DNA of 64,000 bases, taken from the NCBI GenBank assembly GCA_019113745.1, contig DXGV01000006.1, positions 18,109 through 82,108 of the forward strand, read 5' to 3'. Source of the stretch: Candidatus Blautia intestinavium (GTDB taxonomy: Bacteria; Bacillota; Clostridia; Lachnospirales; Lachnospiraceae). Position 1 is the first letter of the stretch, and each line of letters begins with the position of its first letter. This document shows positions 36,250 through 45,118 of this stretch, piece after piece. Position numbers and translations under genes: made by a program. Under the pieces are notes generated by a model that saw only the letters and a list, made by a program, of their open reading frames with translations, did not search any database and was not told the DNA's origin.

Positions 36250-37532
36250 CCTCGAGAAAATGTAGTTTTCTTTATTTGTTCACCATCTACCATCCATTGA
36301 TGCTTCATATGAACAACACCATTTTCATGGTCACAATCATTTGTGATCCTAAATTCAATCAGACGCAGCGCCCTGTCGAGATAATCTCCGCTGTCATCCG
36401 TAATTTCAAAATCAACAATATACTTACATGTAAGCAATGCATTTTCAATGAAACACCTGACTTCACCAGTTGATCTGGTCACTATGGTTTTATTGTTTTC
36501 GAGTGTTAAGGAAGTTTCATAGCACATGATCCAGTCTTCGCGAAAGATACGCAGTCTAAAATTAACCTTTCGTCCGGGTTTTTCATCCTTGTAATCCATT
36601 ACAAAAGAGAAATTTTCATTTACGCCTACTTCGCAGCATTCCTCGCCATTTTCATTTTCCAATCTAATGCCAGTAAAATAAATGTTGCTCGTCCGTTCCC
36701 GTTGCGCATCCGGTCCGCAAAATTCCGTCAGTTCATAACAGCTGGTATCTGCTTTGCTGTTCCCGCCTGTTATTTCCTGCTTCATTCTTTTTCGTCTTTG
36801 CTGATCCATCTCATTCAGATATTCATTGCAGACCTTTCGGGGACTTCCCTCCATACGGATCAGCCCCTTATCGATCCAAAGAGCCCGATTACATATTTGT
36901 TCCACCTGCTGCAGAGAATGAGAAACCAATACGATGGTAACCCCTTCTTCCTTCATCTCTCTTAATTTATTAAAACATTTCGCCTGGAAGCTCGCATCAC
37001 CAACAGCAAGGATTTCATCGATCAAAAGAATATCGGCATCCACATTGATGGCTACAGAAAAAGCAAGTCTGGTATACATTCCGGAAGAATAAGTTCTAAC
37101 CGGATTGTCAATATATTCCTCTAATTCCGAAAATTGGATAATGGAATCCATCCTTCTGGTGATTTCCTTTTCTTTAATTCCGAAAATCGAAGCGTTAATA
37201 TAAATATTTTCGCGCCCGCTCATATCAGGATGAAAGCCCGCTCCAAGTTCTATCAGACTGGAAACCCTTCCTTTGATAGATATATTTCCACTATCCGGCT
37301 TTAAAATTTTAGTCAGCATTTTTAAAGTCGTACTTTTTCCACATCCATTTTTCCCTATAAGCCCAACAGCTTCTCCTTTTTTTACTGAAAAACTTATGTC
37401 TTTAATTACATTTCTGATTTCATATTTACTGTTCCTAAAAATAACTGCATCTTTCAATTGATGTGATTTATCCTGATAAACACGAAAAGATTTATTGATA
37501 TGATTTACTTCTATTACATTATTGCCATTCAT
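36246..37532 (-). CDS. wzt: Polysaccharide ABC exporter ATPase with C-terminal carbohydrate-binding domain (Wzt)
   Basis: 428 residues. ATPase domain (1-~235): Walker A IGKNGCGKST, polysaccharide-type signature TYSSGMYTRLAFS, Walker B ILLIDEILAVGD, switch LVSHSLQQ. A beta-rich C-terminal domain (~280-420) matches the Wzt C-terminal fold that reads the chain end before export. ATG 37532 shares one base with the Wzm stop and has GGAGG eight bases upstream. ATPase of cassette M; closely related to the ATPase half of the fusion at 57550. Confidence 0.94.
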   Translation of the reverse strand: MNGNNVIEVNHINKSFRVYQDKSHQLKDAVIFRNSKYEIRNVIKDISFSVKKGEAVGLIGKNGCGKSTTLKMLTKILKPDSGNISIKGRVSSLIELGAGFHPDMSGRENIYINASIFGIKEKEITRRMDSIIQFSELEEYIDNPVRTYSSGMYTRLAFSVAINVDADILLIDEILAVGDASFQAKCFNKLREMKEEGVTIVLVSHSLQQVEQICNRALWIDKGLIRMEGSPRKVCNEYLNEMDQQRRKRMKQEITGGNSKADTSCYELTEFCGPDAQRERTSNIYFTGIRLENENGEECCEVGVNENFSFVMDYKDEKPGRKVNFRLRIFREDWIMCYETSLTLENNKTIVTRSTGEVRCFIENALLTCKYIVDFEITDDSGDYLDRALRLIEFRITNDCDHENGVVHMKHQWMVDGEQIKKTTFSRG

Positions 37533-38320
37533 TATAATTCCTCCGCAAATCTTCTCTCCAGGCGTATAAATACAAGCATCCCTACTATTAATAAACAAAC
37601 AGCTATTCCACCAGATAAAAGAAGATCATTCAAAACAGGCGCCGTTTTATAATACAAAATAGCGTGATAGGCTTCAATAATCGAAGTCATTGGATTCAAA
37701 TAAAGAACTCCGCGGAACTGTTCTGGAACCGTATCGGCTGAATACATAATAGGAGTGATCCATATCCATGCCATCAAAATCACACCAATGATATGTTCAA
37801 TATCCCTAAAATAAACCGTTACTGCAGAAGCCATCAAAGTCAGCCCTAACGTCATGATATATTCTACAATCATCACCAGGGGTAACCATATTACAGAAGC
37901 TCCAATTCCAACGCCTGATAGCAAAACAACAAGAAATACTACAATGAAGGAAAGGAGCATATTGATAAATCGGCTGGAAACTGTGGTAATTGGAAGAACT
38001 TCCCTTGGAAAATATATCTTCTTTGTCATATCTGCCTGATATACAATACAACCAGCTCCTTGCGCTAAAGATTCTGAAAAGAAAAACCAGGGTATCATTC
38101 CAGAAACCAGATAGACATAATAATTTTCGAGGTTACTGGGAAAAATCACCGAAAAGACCATGATATATACAAGAATCTGGCAAAGCGGATTAACAAAATT
38201 CCATAATACTCCCAAGAGAGAACCTTTATATCTACCGCGCAAATCCCGTTTTACCAGATTTCTGATCATATCCATGTATTGAAAAATTTCTTTGATCTCA
38301 TTTATCAGTTTCACTGTCAT
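37532..38320 (-). CDS. wzm: Polysaccharide ABC exporter permease (Wzm)
   Basis: 262 residues, six membrane helices of the ABC-2 type. The amphipathic N-terminal segment VKRDLRGRYKGSLLGVLWNFVNPLCQ is diagnostic of the Wzm/TagG group. Very similar to the P2 permease at 56768 (shared LVKRDLRGRYKGS, QGAGC, KKIYFPREVL) and much less to the P1 permease at 42327, so M and P2 are sister cassettes. Start overlaps the GT2 gene by 23 bp. Confidence 0.94.
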   Translation of the reverse strand: MTVKLINEIKEIFQYMDMIRNLVKRDLRGRYKGSLLGVLWNFVNPLCQILVYIMVFSVIFPSNLENYYVYLVSGMIPWFFFSESLAQGAGCIVYQADMTKKIYFPREVLPITTVSSRFINMLLSFIVVFLVVLLSGVGIGASVIWLPLVMIVEYIMTLGLTLMASAVTVYFRDIEHIIGVILMAWIWITPIMYSADTVPEQFRGVLYLNPMTSIIEAYHAILYYKTAPVLNDLLLSGGIAVCLLIVGMLVFIRLERRFAEEL

Positions 38321-39284
38321 TTCCTCGCTTTTTTATCGGATATTCAATCGTTGGATGAAAAAAGAATCCGCTTCCCATCCCTTTTATAACAACAATTATT
38401 CTTTTTCCTTTTTTTTCAGAGTTACTTCTCAATATTGCCTTAATTGTCCCAATAACTCTGTATAAATAATACATTACCGCCAAAGTTCCATTTCTTCTTG
38501 CAAGATAAAACTCATTGCGAAAAGAATAATAGTAACGGTCTATTCTGTATGTGGAATCATTACTGATATCTGAGCCAACGTTATTTTCGGTTTTATGCAG
38601 TACTTTACTCCGTATCACCAAAAAATTATTCATTTCAGCACTGATCCGATCTGTATACTCCCAGTCATCCCCCCAAATAAAGAATTCTCTGATGGGAAGT
38701 CCAAGCTGCTTTACTGCTTCGGCATTCAGAAACATAGAAACAAAAGTAGCCCTCCTGACAGGTAATAAACCATATTTTATATTTTGCAGTTGGGTTATCC
38801 AGTCCTCTTGCAACTGTGGTCTGTTCATTACACAAGGCATGTCATCTATCCATGCAACGTAGCTGGACAGGAATCCATAATTTCCCTTCAAAAATGAATC
38901 GGCAAACAGCAACTCTTCCAAGGCGTTTTCTTCTGGAATCGTATCGTCATCCATAATCCACAAACGTTCATAGCCCTTCTGCAGCATTTCTTTTATCCCA
39001 AAGGAAAATCCACCGGCTCCTCCCAAATTTTTTCCTGTATTCAGATAATGAATACGGTCATCCGATCGTTTCTCATTCTCTACTGCACCTTTGGTTCCAT
39101 CTGTGCTTGCATTATCAACTATATATATATCAAATTTTGTAAAATTTTGCCTTTGTATCGCAGAAATACATTGTGTCAAAAGTTTTTTACGGTTATAGGT
39201 TACAATCAAGACTCCAATTTTCAGTTTTCTGTTTATACTCTTTTGATGCTCAATTATCTCTTCCATACTCTTGCCATACCCCAA
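38298..39284 (-). CDS. GT2 glycosyltransferase, GlfT2/rhamnosyltransferase-like
   Basis: 328 residues. GVLIVTYNRKKLLTQCI, VDNASTDGT, NLGGAGGFSFGIKEML, metal site IMDDDTIPE and the EFFIWGDDWEYTDRI segment are typical of the galactofuranosyl-transferring branch of GT2. Homologues lie in P1 (47460-48341) and P2 (55876-56784), the latter beside a UDP-galactopyranose mutase domain. It sits between the GT8 and wzm genes of cassette M. ATG 39284 directly follows the GT8 stop; ATG 39266 is the alternative. Confidence 0.88.
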   Translation of the reverse strand: MGYGKSMEEIIEHQKSINRKLKIGVLIVTYNRKKLLTQCISAIQRQNFTKFDIYIVDNASTDGTKGAVENEKRSDDRIHYLNTGKNLGGAGGFSFGIKEMLQKGYERLWIMDDDTIPEENALEELLFADSFLKGNYGFLSSYVAWIDDMPCVMNRPQLQEDWITQLQNIKYGLLPVRRATFVSMFLNAEAVKQLGLPIREFFIWGDDWEYTDRISAEMNNFLVIRSKVLHKTENNVGSDISNDSTYRIDRYYYSFRNEFYLARRNGTLAVMYYLYRVIGTIKAILRSNSEKKGKRIIVVIKGMGSGFFFHPTIEYPIKKRGNDSETDK

Positions 39285-40310
39285 CTACATCAGTCGGCAG
39301 TTTTCTCCTTCACGAGAATCTTTTGCACATCTTGAAATAAAAAGCTGATAGGCAAATTGATAGATCACCAAAAAGCAAAAATCCGGCAGCACTTTATACA
39401 GGAATTTTTCAAAACTGAAAATAACATTCTTATTTTTTAAATCAATTTTCTGAAATTTTTTCCACCTGGATTTTCTCAAATAATAGTCGAACTCAGGCCG
39501 ATATGGATGAAGGCTTTTTTTGTTCCAGGGAAATTCCCCTAAAAATCTAAAAAAATGCAAAATAGCGGGAGCTTGTGCTGCAGATTCAATTTCAGCATCC
39601 GCATAATACACAGATGGACGGAATGTATAGTTATACAGTTTGACTGTATAACGTCTATGAATAGGCTGCAAATTATATTGTGGCGGAAGAGTTCTAATTT
39701 CTCCCTTGAGCACAACATTCAGTAAATCCTGATCAGGGGACATGAAATGGGCTCTGACTGATTGGGCGTACCGGACAATCCTTTCTGTACATTGCCGTTT
39801 CCTCCACTCGTTCAAATCAATCAAAATAACTCCCGCATTAAAATATGCATCACCAATAGTAAGACCTATCTGTAAAGCATGTCTTTTCCCCAAAGAGTCA
39901 TATACCATCGCAAGAGGATAACCTTTCAGATCCCAATCTAAAAGAGGTTTTAAAGATGCTGTCACTACAGTATCCGAATCAATATAAAGAATACGCCCAG
40001 ATTCTTCAGGAAGTAACTCAGGGAGCAAGAGCTTAAAGTTTGTCGTATATGAGCCCCTATACTGTGGAATTCCTAAAGATTGCAATCGAATAATCGCCTT
40101 TTTTGTATCTAAAAAAGTAACTTGACGTTTAAAATCATGTACGGTCTGCCGAATGGTACCAATGGTTTCATCAGTCAAGTTTTCTCCTAAAATATATACA
40201 TGTATATACTTAATATCTTCATTATTCTTCAACAACGAGAAAATTGATGTTCCGGCAAAAGGCGCATATAATTCATTAAATTGATATAAAACCTGCAATA
40301 CTTCTGTCAT
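39285..40310 (-). CDS. GT8 glycosyltransferase heading cassette M
   Basis: 341 residues. VLYQFNELYAPFAGTSIFSLL at the start, GIPQYRGSYTTNFKLLLPELL, metal site YIDSDTVV, YFNAGVILIDL, SPDQDLLNVVL and HFFRFLGEFPW mark a GT8 transferase. Two close paralogues (41295 and 54793) head the other cassettes. The start codon has no good ribosome site and lies 29 bp from recombination site A. In the orientation seen here no good promoter points at it, so the cassette appears OFF. Confidence 0.92.
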   Translation of the reverse strand: MTEVLQVLYQFNELYAPFAGTSIFSLLKNNEDIKYIHVYILGENLTDETIGTIRQTVHDFKRQVTFLDTKKAIIRLQSLGIPQYRGSYTTNFKLLLPELLPEESGRILYIDSDTVVTASLKPLLDWDLKGYPLAMVYDSLGKRHALQIGLTIGDAYFNAGVILIDLNEWRKRQCTERIVRYAQSVRAHFMSPDQDLLNVVLKGEIRTLPPQYNLQPIHRRYTVKLYNYTFRPSVYYADAEIESAAQAPAILHFFRFLGEFPWNKKSLHPYRPEFDYYLRKSRWKKFQKIDLKNKNVIFSFEKFLYKVLPDFCFLVIYQFAYQLFISRCAKDSREGENCRLM

Positions 40311-40338
40311 CTTACAAATATACTATATTTCTGAAGGA

Positions 40339-40359
40339 AACATTTTGGGATAAAATGTT
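40339..40359. repeat. Recombination site A (upstream of cassette M)
   Basis: 21-bp dyad: arms AACATTTT and AAAATGTT around spacer GGGAT. Site B (41228-41248) in reverse complement matches at 20 of 21 positions. Site C, extended to 54724-54748, is an exact 25-bp inverted copy of 40334-40358. It lies between the GT8 start codon of cassette M and the recombinase promoter. The site role is inferred from structure, copy number and position beside a tyrosine recombinase. Confidence 0.8.
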
Positions 40360-40400
40360 GTCTTCATCCCTTTCCCAGCAATCGTTCAACAACCAACTTG

Positions 40401-40430
40401 TTGTAAGAATGCCTTCTGCCGTGCTATACT
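40401..40430 (+). promoter_or_regulatory. Recombinase promoter
   Basis: TTGTAA (40401-40406) and TATACT (40425-40430) with 18-bp spacing and a TG extended -10 (40422-40423). A short ACAAC/GTTGT dyad overlaps the -35 region. It is followed by GGGAGGG ahead of the recombinase ATG at 40456. Confidence 0.6.
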
Positions 40431-40455
40431 CTGGAAAAAACGGGAGGGTTAACCA

Positions 40456-41034
40456 ATGTGCAAGACAGATCCAATTAAAAACACGGAAGACATCAAGCGG
40501 CTGAAAAACTATTTTCTGCTCAGAAACCAATACAGGAATTACGCCATGGTTACGGTAGCGCTGAATACATCGCTTCGCATTGGCGATCTGCTGGGGCTGA
40601 CATGGGGAGATGTATATAATGCAAAGACAGGAAAATACCGGGAACACATTGTTTTGATCGAACAGAAAACCGGAAAAAGAAATATCATTGCATTAAATAA
40701 GGAAGCAATTCAAGCATTGAAGATACTTCAGAACACATTGGATGCTGTGACCCCTTCCGAATACATTTTTAAAAGCCGGGTCGGCATCAACCAGCCAATC
40801 GTCAGGTCCTATGCCTTTCGGATCATCAAACAGGCGGTGCTTGATCTGAACCTGGAGGGAACGATCAGCTGTCATTCTCTGCGCAAGACATTCGGGTATC
40901 ACGCATGGAAAAAGGGAGTTCCGCCAGCATTGATCATGTCGATATATAATCATTCCTCGATCGAGATTACAAAAAGGTACCTTTCCATAGATCAGGATGA
41001 CAAAGATGAGGTCTTTCTCGAGATGAACCTGTAA
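40456..41034 (+). CDS. Small tyrosine recombinase (FimB/XerC-type DNA invertase)
   Basis: 192 residues, catalytic domain only, without the N-terminal core-binding domain, as in FimB/FimE. Catalytic residues visible: Arg41 (SLRIGDLLGL), Lys71 or Lys74, His140-x-x-Arg143 (CHSLRKTF), His166 (YNHSS) and nucleophile Tyr175 (TKRYLS). GGGAGGG lies eight bases before the ATG. It lies between two divergent glycan cassettes and between matching inverted sites A and B, so its likely job is to invert the promoter segment it is encoded on. No phage or transposon genes accompany it, which argues against a role in element mobility. Confidence 0.93.
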   Translation: MCKTDPIKNTEDIKRLKNYFLLRNQYRNYAMVTVALNTSLRIGDLLGLTWGDVYNAKTGKYREHIVLIEQKTGKRNIIALNKEAIQALKILQNTLDAVTPSEYIFKSRVGINQPIVRSYAFRIIKQAVLDLNLEGTISCHSLRKTFGYHAWKKGVPPALIMSIYNHSSIEITKRYLSIDQDDKDEVFLEMNL

Positions 41035-41087
41035 TGACGCATAATTGCCCGGTTATTCCGGATATACTAACTCAGACATCAAAAATT

Positions 41088-41134
41088 CCGGGAACAGCTC
41101 ATTCCAATTTCAGGAACTGTCCCCGGTCTTCTTT
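41088..41134 (+). terminator. Intrinsic terminator after the recombinase
   Basis: A 10-bp stem, CCGGGAACAG (41088-41097) with CTGTCCCCGG (41117-41126, one G-U pair), is followed by TCTTCTTT. It begins 54 bp past the recombinase stop and ends before the outward promoter, so it separates recombinase transcription from the cassette. Confidence 0.7.
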
Positions 41135-41153
41135 GGCAATTTGCTCTTACCTA

Positions 41154-41182
41154 TTGAAAAATGTGTCAGAATGTGCTATTCT
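41154..41182 (+). promoter_or_regulatory. Outward-facing promoter inside the invertible segment
   Basis: TTGAAA (41154-41159), exactly 17 bp, then TATTCT (41177-41182) with extended -10 TGC (41174-41176): a near-consensus sigma-A promoter. Predicted start about 41189, 40 bp before site B, so the transcript crosses B into the P1 GT8 gene. No comparably good promoter was found at sites A or C reading into their cassettes. Confidence 0.78.
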
Positions 41183-41227
41183 GCGATACAGGGATATGGA
41201 AATGAAGTTGAACAGAAGGCTGAAGGA

Positions 41228-41248
41228 AACATTTTATCCCAAACTGTT
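41228..41248. repeat. Recombination site B (upstream of cassette P1)
   Basis: Dyad with arms AACATTTT and AAACTGTT around spacer ATCCC, the reverse of site A's spacer, so A and B are inverted relative to each other. B is in the same direction as site C (19 of 21 identical). It lies 47 bp before the GT8 start codon at 41295. Confidence 0.8.
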
Positions 41249-41294
41249 AGTCTCCGCCCAAATGCGGCGAAGGCTGTAAAGGAGCCGATAACAG

Positions 41295-42314
41295 ATGAAA
41301 TTGAATATATTATATCAATTTAACGATGCATATGCCCCCTATGCAGGCGTTTCCATCTGTTCCCTTCTGAAAAATAATCAGAAAGCCGAAGCGATTGAGA
41401 TCTATGTTCTGGGAGAGAAGCTTTCCTCCGGCAGTATCAGCCGCTTGCGGTCTCTGGTCAAACAGTATGGGAGAAGGATAACATTTTTAAACAGCGACAG
41501 GATTCTGAAAAAGATCAAGGAACTGGGTATTCCAAAATATCGCGGTTCCTTTGCCGCAAATATGAAGCTTTTTTTCTCCTCTGAAATAAGCGAAGAGGCG
41601 GAAAGGCTTCTGTATATAGACAGTGATACCCTGGTTGTGGATTCGCTGGAGGCACTGTTTTGTTTTCCCATGAAAGAATATCCCCTGGCAATGGCCCTCG
41701 ATTCCCTGGGGAAAAAGCATAAAACATATATAGGGCTCCGGAAGGGGGATCCCTATTTTAATTCCGGAGTGATTTTGTTTGATCTGAAAAAATGGAAGGA
41801 ACTAAACTGCGAAAAGCAGTTGGCCGAGCATGCGCTTTATTCCCGTGCACATTACATGTCTCCTGATCAGGATCTGATCAATGCAGCTCTGAAGGGGCAG
41901 ATCGGGCGGCTCGACGCACGGTTTAATTTTCAGCCGATTCATTTTCGATATTCTGCCGGCCTTTATCGATGCTATTGGAAACAGAACGGGTATTATTCCG
42001 CAAAAGAGCTTCTGGATGCGAAAACGCAGCCGGTGATTCTGCACTTCTTCCGTTTCCTCGGAGAATTTCCCTGGGATACGGATTCCCTGCATCCGTATGC
42101 GGAAGCATTTGCGGATTATTTAAAGCAGTCTCCCTGGCAGGATTTGCCGGAGAAAGCTTCTGTTCAGCAGGGAGCTGTTTTTCAGATCGAACGTTTTCTG
42201 TACCGCTTACTTCCTGACATCCTTTTCATGCCGGTTTTCCGTGCCTGTTACGGGATTTTTTTATGGAAAGCGGAGCGGGCTTCCCGAAGGGGGAAAAATG
42301 ACAGAAAAATGTAG
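41295..42314 (+). CDS. GT8 glycosyltransferase heading cassette P1
   Basis: 339 residues, paralogous to the GT8 proteins at 39285 and 54793 along the whole length (ILYQFNDAYAPYAGVSI, GIPKYRGSFAANMK, YIDSDTLV, YFNSGVILFDL, SPDQDLINAAL, HFFRFLGEFPW). AAAGGAG precedes the ATG by ten bases, a better ribosome site than its two paralogues have. First gene transcribed from the outward promoter in the orientation seen here. It may add the first variable sugar of the chain, since a homologue opens every cassette. Confidence 0.93.
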   Translation: MKLNILYQFNDAYAPYAGVSICSLLKNNQKAEAIEIYVLGEKLSSGSISRLRSLVKQYGRRITFLNSDRILKKIKELGIPKYRGSFAANMKLFFSSEISEEAERLLYIDSDTLVVDSLEALFCFPMKEYPLAMALDSLGKKHKTYIGLRKGDPYFNSGVILFDLKKWKELNCEKQLAEHALYSRAHYMSPDQDLINAALKGQIGRLDARFNFQPIHFRYSAGLYRCYWKQNGYYSAKELLDAKTQPVILHFFRFLGEFPWDTDSLHPYAEAFADYLKQSPWQDLPEKASVQQGAVFQIERFLYRLLPDILFMPVFRACYGIFLWKAERASRRGKNDRKM

Positions 42315-42326
42315 GAAAGGTATATT

Positions 42327-43106
42327 ATGCGTTTTATTACAGATGTCCGAAAATATTTTCATTATATTATATTCTCTGCCCGGTCGCAGCTGCGTTCAGA
42401 GGTAGTCAATTCCTACCTGGACTGGGTCTGGTGGATCCTGGAGCCGTTCTGCAATATGATCGTATATACGATCATATTCGGCTATGTATTTCAGGCGGCG
42501 GAGCCTTATTTCCCCATCTTCCTGTTTATCGGGATCAGCATGTGGGGGTTTTTCAGCAAAACGCTTACGGCCAGCGTTAAACTGATCAAGTCGAATAAGG
42601 CTATTGTTACAAAGGTATATATTCCCAAGCAGATGCTTCTTCTTAAGCTGATGGCTGTCAATGCTTTCAAAATGCTGCTGTCATTTATCATCATTTTCCT
42701 TATGATGCTTTTCTATCGGGTGCAGGTCAATGCTTCTTTGCTGTATGCGCTGCCGGCGCTTTTGATCCTGTTTATTTTTACTTATGGGATTTCCTGCTTC
42801 CTGATGCACTATGGCGTGTATGTGGAGGATCTGGCTTATATCGTCACGATCCTGATGAGTATGCTCATGTATTTTACCGGTATTTTTTATTCCATAGAAA
42901 AACGGATGCCGGAACCCTTTGGTCATCTCCTGAGCTTATACAATCCGATTGCCTGCCTGATCACCGTGATGCGAAATTCTCTGTTATATATGCAGAACTC
43001 ATCTTTGACCGTGCTGGGGATCTGGTTTTTGGTCTCCGTGCTGATCGCGGCCTGTGGAACGAAGCTTATTTATAAGAATGAAAACAGCTATGTGAAGGTA
43101 ATATGA
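42327..43106 (+). CDS. wzm: Polysaccharide ABC exporter permease (Wzm-type, divergent)
   Basis: 259 residues, six helices, ABC-2 type (QLRSEVVNSYLDWVWWILEPFCNMIVYTIIFGYVF at the N-terminus; PIACLITVMRNSLLY late). It aligns only loosely with the M and P2 permeases, so P1 has a different exporter lineage. Its stop overlaps the start of the ATPase gene, indicating a co-translated pair. Confidence 0.92.
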   Translation: MRFITDVRKYFHYIIFSARSQLRSEVVNSYLDWVWWILEPFCNMIVYTIIFGYVFQAAEPYFPIFLFIGISMWGFFSKTLTASVKLIKSNKAIVTKVYIPKQMLLLKLMAVNAFKMLLSFIIIFLMMLFYRVQVNASLLYALPALLILFIFTYGISCFLMHYGVYVEDLAYIVTILMSMLMYFTGIFYSIEKRMPEPFGHLLSLYNPIACLITVMRNSLLYMQNSSLTVLGIWFLVSVLIAACGTKLIYKNENSYVKVI

Positions 43107-43837
43107 TGGAAAACTGTGCAATTAAAGTCGATCATCTCTGTATCGACTATAAACCATATAAAAAAACGTCCATTCAGAAAAGCCTGTTTAAAAAGAAACA
43201 GGAAAAAATGGAGATGATCCATGCGGTAAGAGATGTTTCCTTTTCTCTGGAAGAAGGAGAGATTCTTGGAATCGTCGGAAAAAACGGCAGCGGAAAATCC
43301 ACTATGCTGCGCGCGATTGCAGGGATCTTCATTCCGGATCAGGGAACGATAGATCTGCATGGCAACTCAGTCTCCCTCCTGTCGATAGGCGTTGGATTTA
43401 CACCAGAAATATCCGGCCGGGAAAATATCCTTCTTTCCGGAATGCTGCTCGGTTTCAGCGAAGAACAGATCCGCGAAAAAATGGATTCCATTATTGAATT
43501 TTCAGAGCTGGGGCAGTTTATAGATTATCCGGTCCGCACCTACTCCAGCGGTATGTATTCCAAGCTGGCCTTTTCCATCACGGCATCTCTGGAAACGGAT
43601 ATTATCCTGATCGATGAAGTGCTCAGCGTGGGAGATGAACGCTTTCAGAAGAAAAGCTATAACAAGATGAAAGAACTGATCTCCAACAAAACCCGCACGG
43701 TGATGATCGTTTCCCATAATACGGAAACACTCAGGCAGCTGTGCACGAAAGCCATGTGGATCAACGACGGAATGATGATGTCAATCGGCGAGACCCAGGA
43801 GGTGCTCAGCCAGTATCAGCACTATATGAATAAGTAG
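43103..43837 (+). CDS. wzt: Polysaccharide ABC exporter ATPase without C-terminal binding domain
   Basis: 244 residues, ATPase domain only: Walker [11 protein letters not shown], signature [13 protein letters not shown], Walker [14 protein letters not shown], switch IVSHNTET. Unlike the other two ATPases it lacks the carbohydrate-binding C-terminal domain, as in KpsT or TagH-core type exporters. Chain length in P1 would then be controlled differently. Starts ATGATG overlapping the permease stop, with AAGG upstream. Confidence 0.93.
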   Translation: MMENCAIKVDHLCIDYKPYKKTSIQKSLFKKKQEKMEMIHAVRDVSFSLEEGEILGIVGKNGSGKSTMLRAIAGIFIPDQGTIDLHGNSVSLLSIGVGFTPEISGRENILLSGMLLGFSEEQIREKMDSIIEFSELGQFIDYPVRTYSSGMYSKLAFSITASLETDIILIDEVLSVGDERFQKKSYNKMKELISNKTRTVMIVSHNTETLRQLCTKAMWINDGMMMSIGETQEVLSQYQHYMNK

Positions 43838-43869
43838 AAATATTTATCACACAGAGGGGAGAAATACGA

Positions 43870-45099
43870 ATGAAAATTGCAGTTGCCGGCACCGGCTATG
43901 TTGGATTATCGAACGCGGTTATCCTGGCTCAGAAAAATGAGGTATACGCTCTGGATCTGATCCCGGAGAAGGTAGAGCTGATCAATGCCGGAAAATCACC
44001 CATTGTAGATGCAGAAATCTCACTTTATCTGAAAAGCGGGAATCTGAACTTGAAAGCTACCTTAAATGATGTGGAAGCATATACGGATGCAGATTTTATC
44101 ATCGTTGCAACGCCGACAGATTATGATGCAGAAAAAAATCACTTTAATACTTCTTCTGTTGAGCAGGTTGTGGAACGGATCACACAGATCGATCCGAAGG
44201 CGGTCATCGTGATCAAATCCACCGTACCGGTGGGATATACGGAGACGCTTTGTCGACAGTATCCGCAGGCTTCTTTTTTGTTCTCGCCGGAATTCCTGAG
44301 AGAAGGAAAGGCGCTGTACGATAACCTCTATCCTTCCAGGATCGTGGTCGGCATCCCCTCCCAAAGAGAAGATCTGACTCAAAAAGCGCATGTTTTTGCC
44401 AGGCTGCTTCAGGAAGGCGCCATTAAAGAAGAAATTCCCACCCTATTTCTGCATTCTACGGAGGCCGAAGCGATCAAACTATTTGCCAACACTTATCTGG
44501 CCATGCGGGTCGCTTTTTTCAATGAGCTGGATACCTATGCGGAGATTCGGGGACTGGACACCCGCTCCATCATAGAGGGCGTATGCCTGGATCCCAGGAT
44601 CGGAAACCATTACAACAATCCTTCCTTTGGCTACGGAGGATATTGTCTTCCCAAAGATACCAAACAGCTTCTCGCGAATTATCATGATGTGCCCAACAAT
44701 ATCATGGGGGCGATCGTAGAAGCCAATCGGACGCGCAAGGAATTCATAACGGAGCGGATCCTGGAACGCGTTTCCGCCTCCGCGCAACAGAAAGCAGAAG
44801 ATTCCGCCAGGACTGCCGCAGGTACCGTCGGGATTTACCGTCTTACCATGAAGACCAATTCCGATAATTTCCGGCAGAGCTCCATCCAGGGTGTGATCCG
44901 TCGTCTGAACGAAAAGGGCGCAAAGGTCCTGATCTATGAACCGGCCGCCAGGGAAGTTTCTTTTTTCGGAAATCCGGTCACCAAGGATCTGGAATCGTTC
45001 AAGAAACTTTCGGATATTGTGGTAGCCAACAGAATGTCTCCGGAGCTGGAGGATATTTCTGAAAAGGTTTATACCAGGGATCTGTACGCTCGCGACTGA
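43870..45099 (+). CDS. ugd: UDP-glucose 6-dehydrogenase
   Basis: 409 residues. [14 protein letters not shown] at the N-terminus (NAD site), [18 protein letters not shown], and [12 protein letters not shown] with catalytic Cys259, then the C-terminal UDP-binding domain. It oxidises UDP-glucose to UDP-glucuronate. A 4-epimerase for that product lies at 7433-8479 in the other operon, and glucuronate may also be used directly in P1. GAGGGGAG precedes the ATG. Confidence 0.93.
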   Translation: MKIAVAGTGYVGLSNAVILAQKNEVYALDLIPEKVELINAGKSPIVDAEISLYLKSGNLNLKATLNDVEAYTDADFIIVATPTDYDAEKNHFNTSSVEQVVERITQIDPKAVIVIKSTVPVGYTETLCRQYPQASFLFSPEFLREGKALYDNLYPSRIVVGIPSQREDLTQKAHVFARLLQEGAIKEEIPTLFLHSTEAEAIKLFANTYLAMRVAFFNELDTYAEIRGLDTRSIIEGVCLDPRIGNHYNNPSFGYGGYCLPKDTKQLLANYHDVPNNIMGAIVEANRTRKEFITERILERVSASAQQKAEDSARTAAGTVGIYRLTMKTNSDNFRQSSIQGVIRRLNEKGAKVLIYEPAAREVSFFGNPVTKDLESFKKLSDIVVANRMSPELEDISEKVYTRDLYARD

Positions 45100-45118
45100 G
45101 GAAGGGGAAGGGACTGTG

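Larger units (their letters stand above)
40339..41248. promoter_or_regulatory. Putative invertible segment carrying recombinase, terminator and outward promoter
   Basis: About 0.9 kb bounded by inverted sites A and B. In order it contains the recombinase promoter, the recombinase gene, an intrinsic terminator, and a strong promoter aimed out through B into cassette P1. Inversion would aim the same promoter out through A into cassette M. Layout parallels FimB/FimE-controlled fimS and clostridial RecV-type switches, with the recombinase inside the inverting DNA. Inversion itself is inferred, not observed. Confidence 0.72.

Noticed and set aside
40339..40359. Sites A-C as intrinsic terminators or repressor operators
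   Set aside because: The stems are AT-rich with no T tract beyond them. Three copies with matched orientation next to a tyrosine recombinase and paralogous genes fit crossover sites better; an added regulator-binding role is not excluded.
40312..40647. 111-residue minus-strand reading frame crossing site A, and a similar 92-residue plus-strand frame crossing site B (41045-41323)
   Set aside because: Both overlap the recombinase or its control region and show no family pattern. Their shared NILSQ stretch is simply the translated recombination site.
40456..41034. Recombinase as part of an integrative element or integron
   Set aside because: No attachment-site tRNA, phage, relaxase or gene-cassette features are nearby, and it lacks the N-terminal domain of typical integrases.
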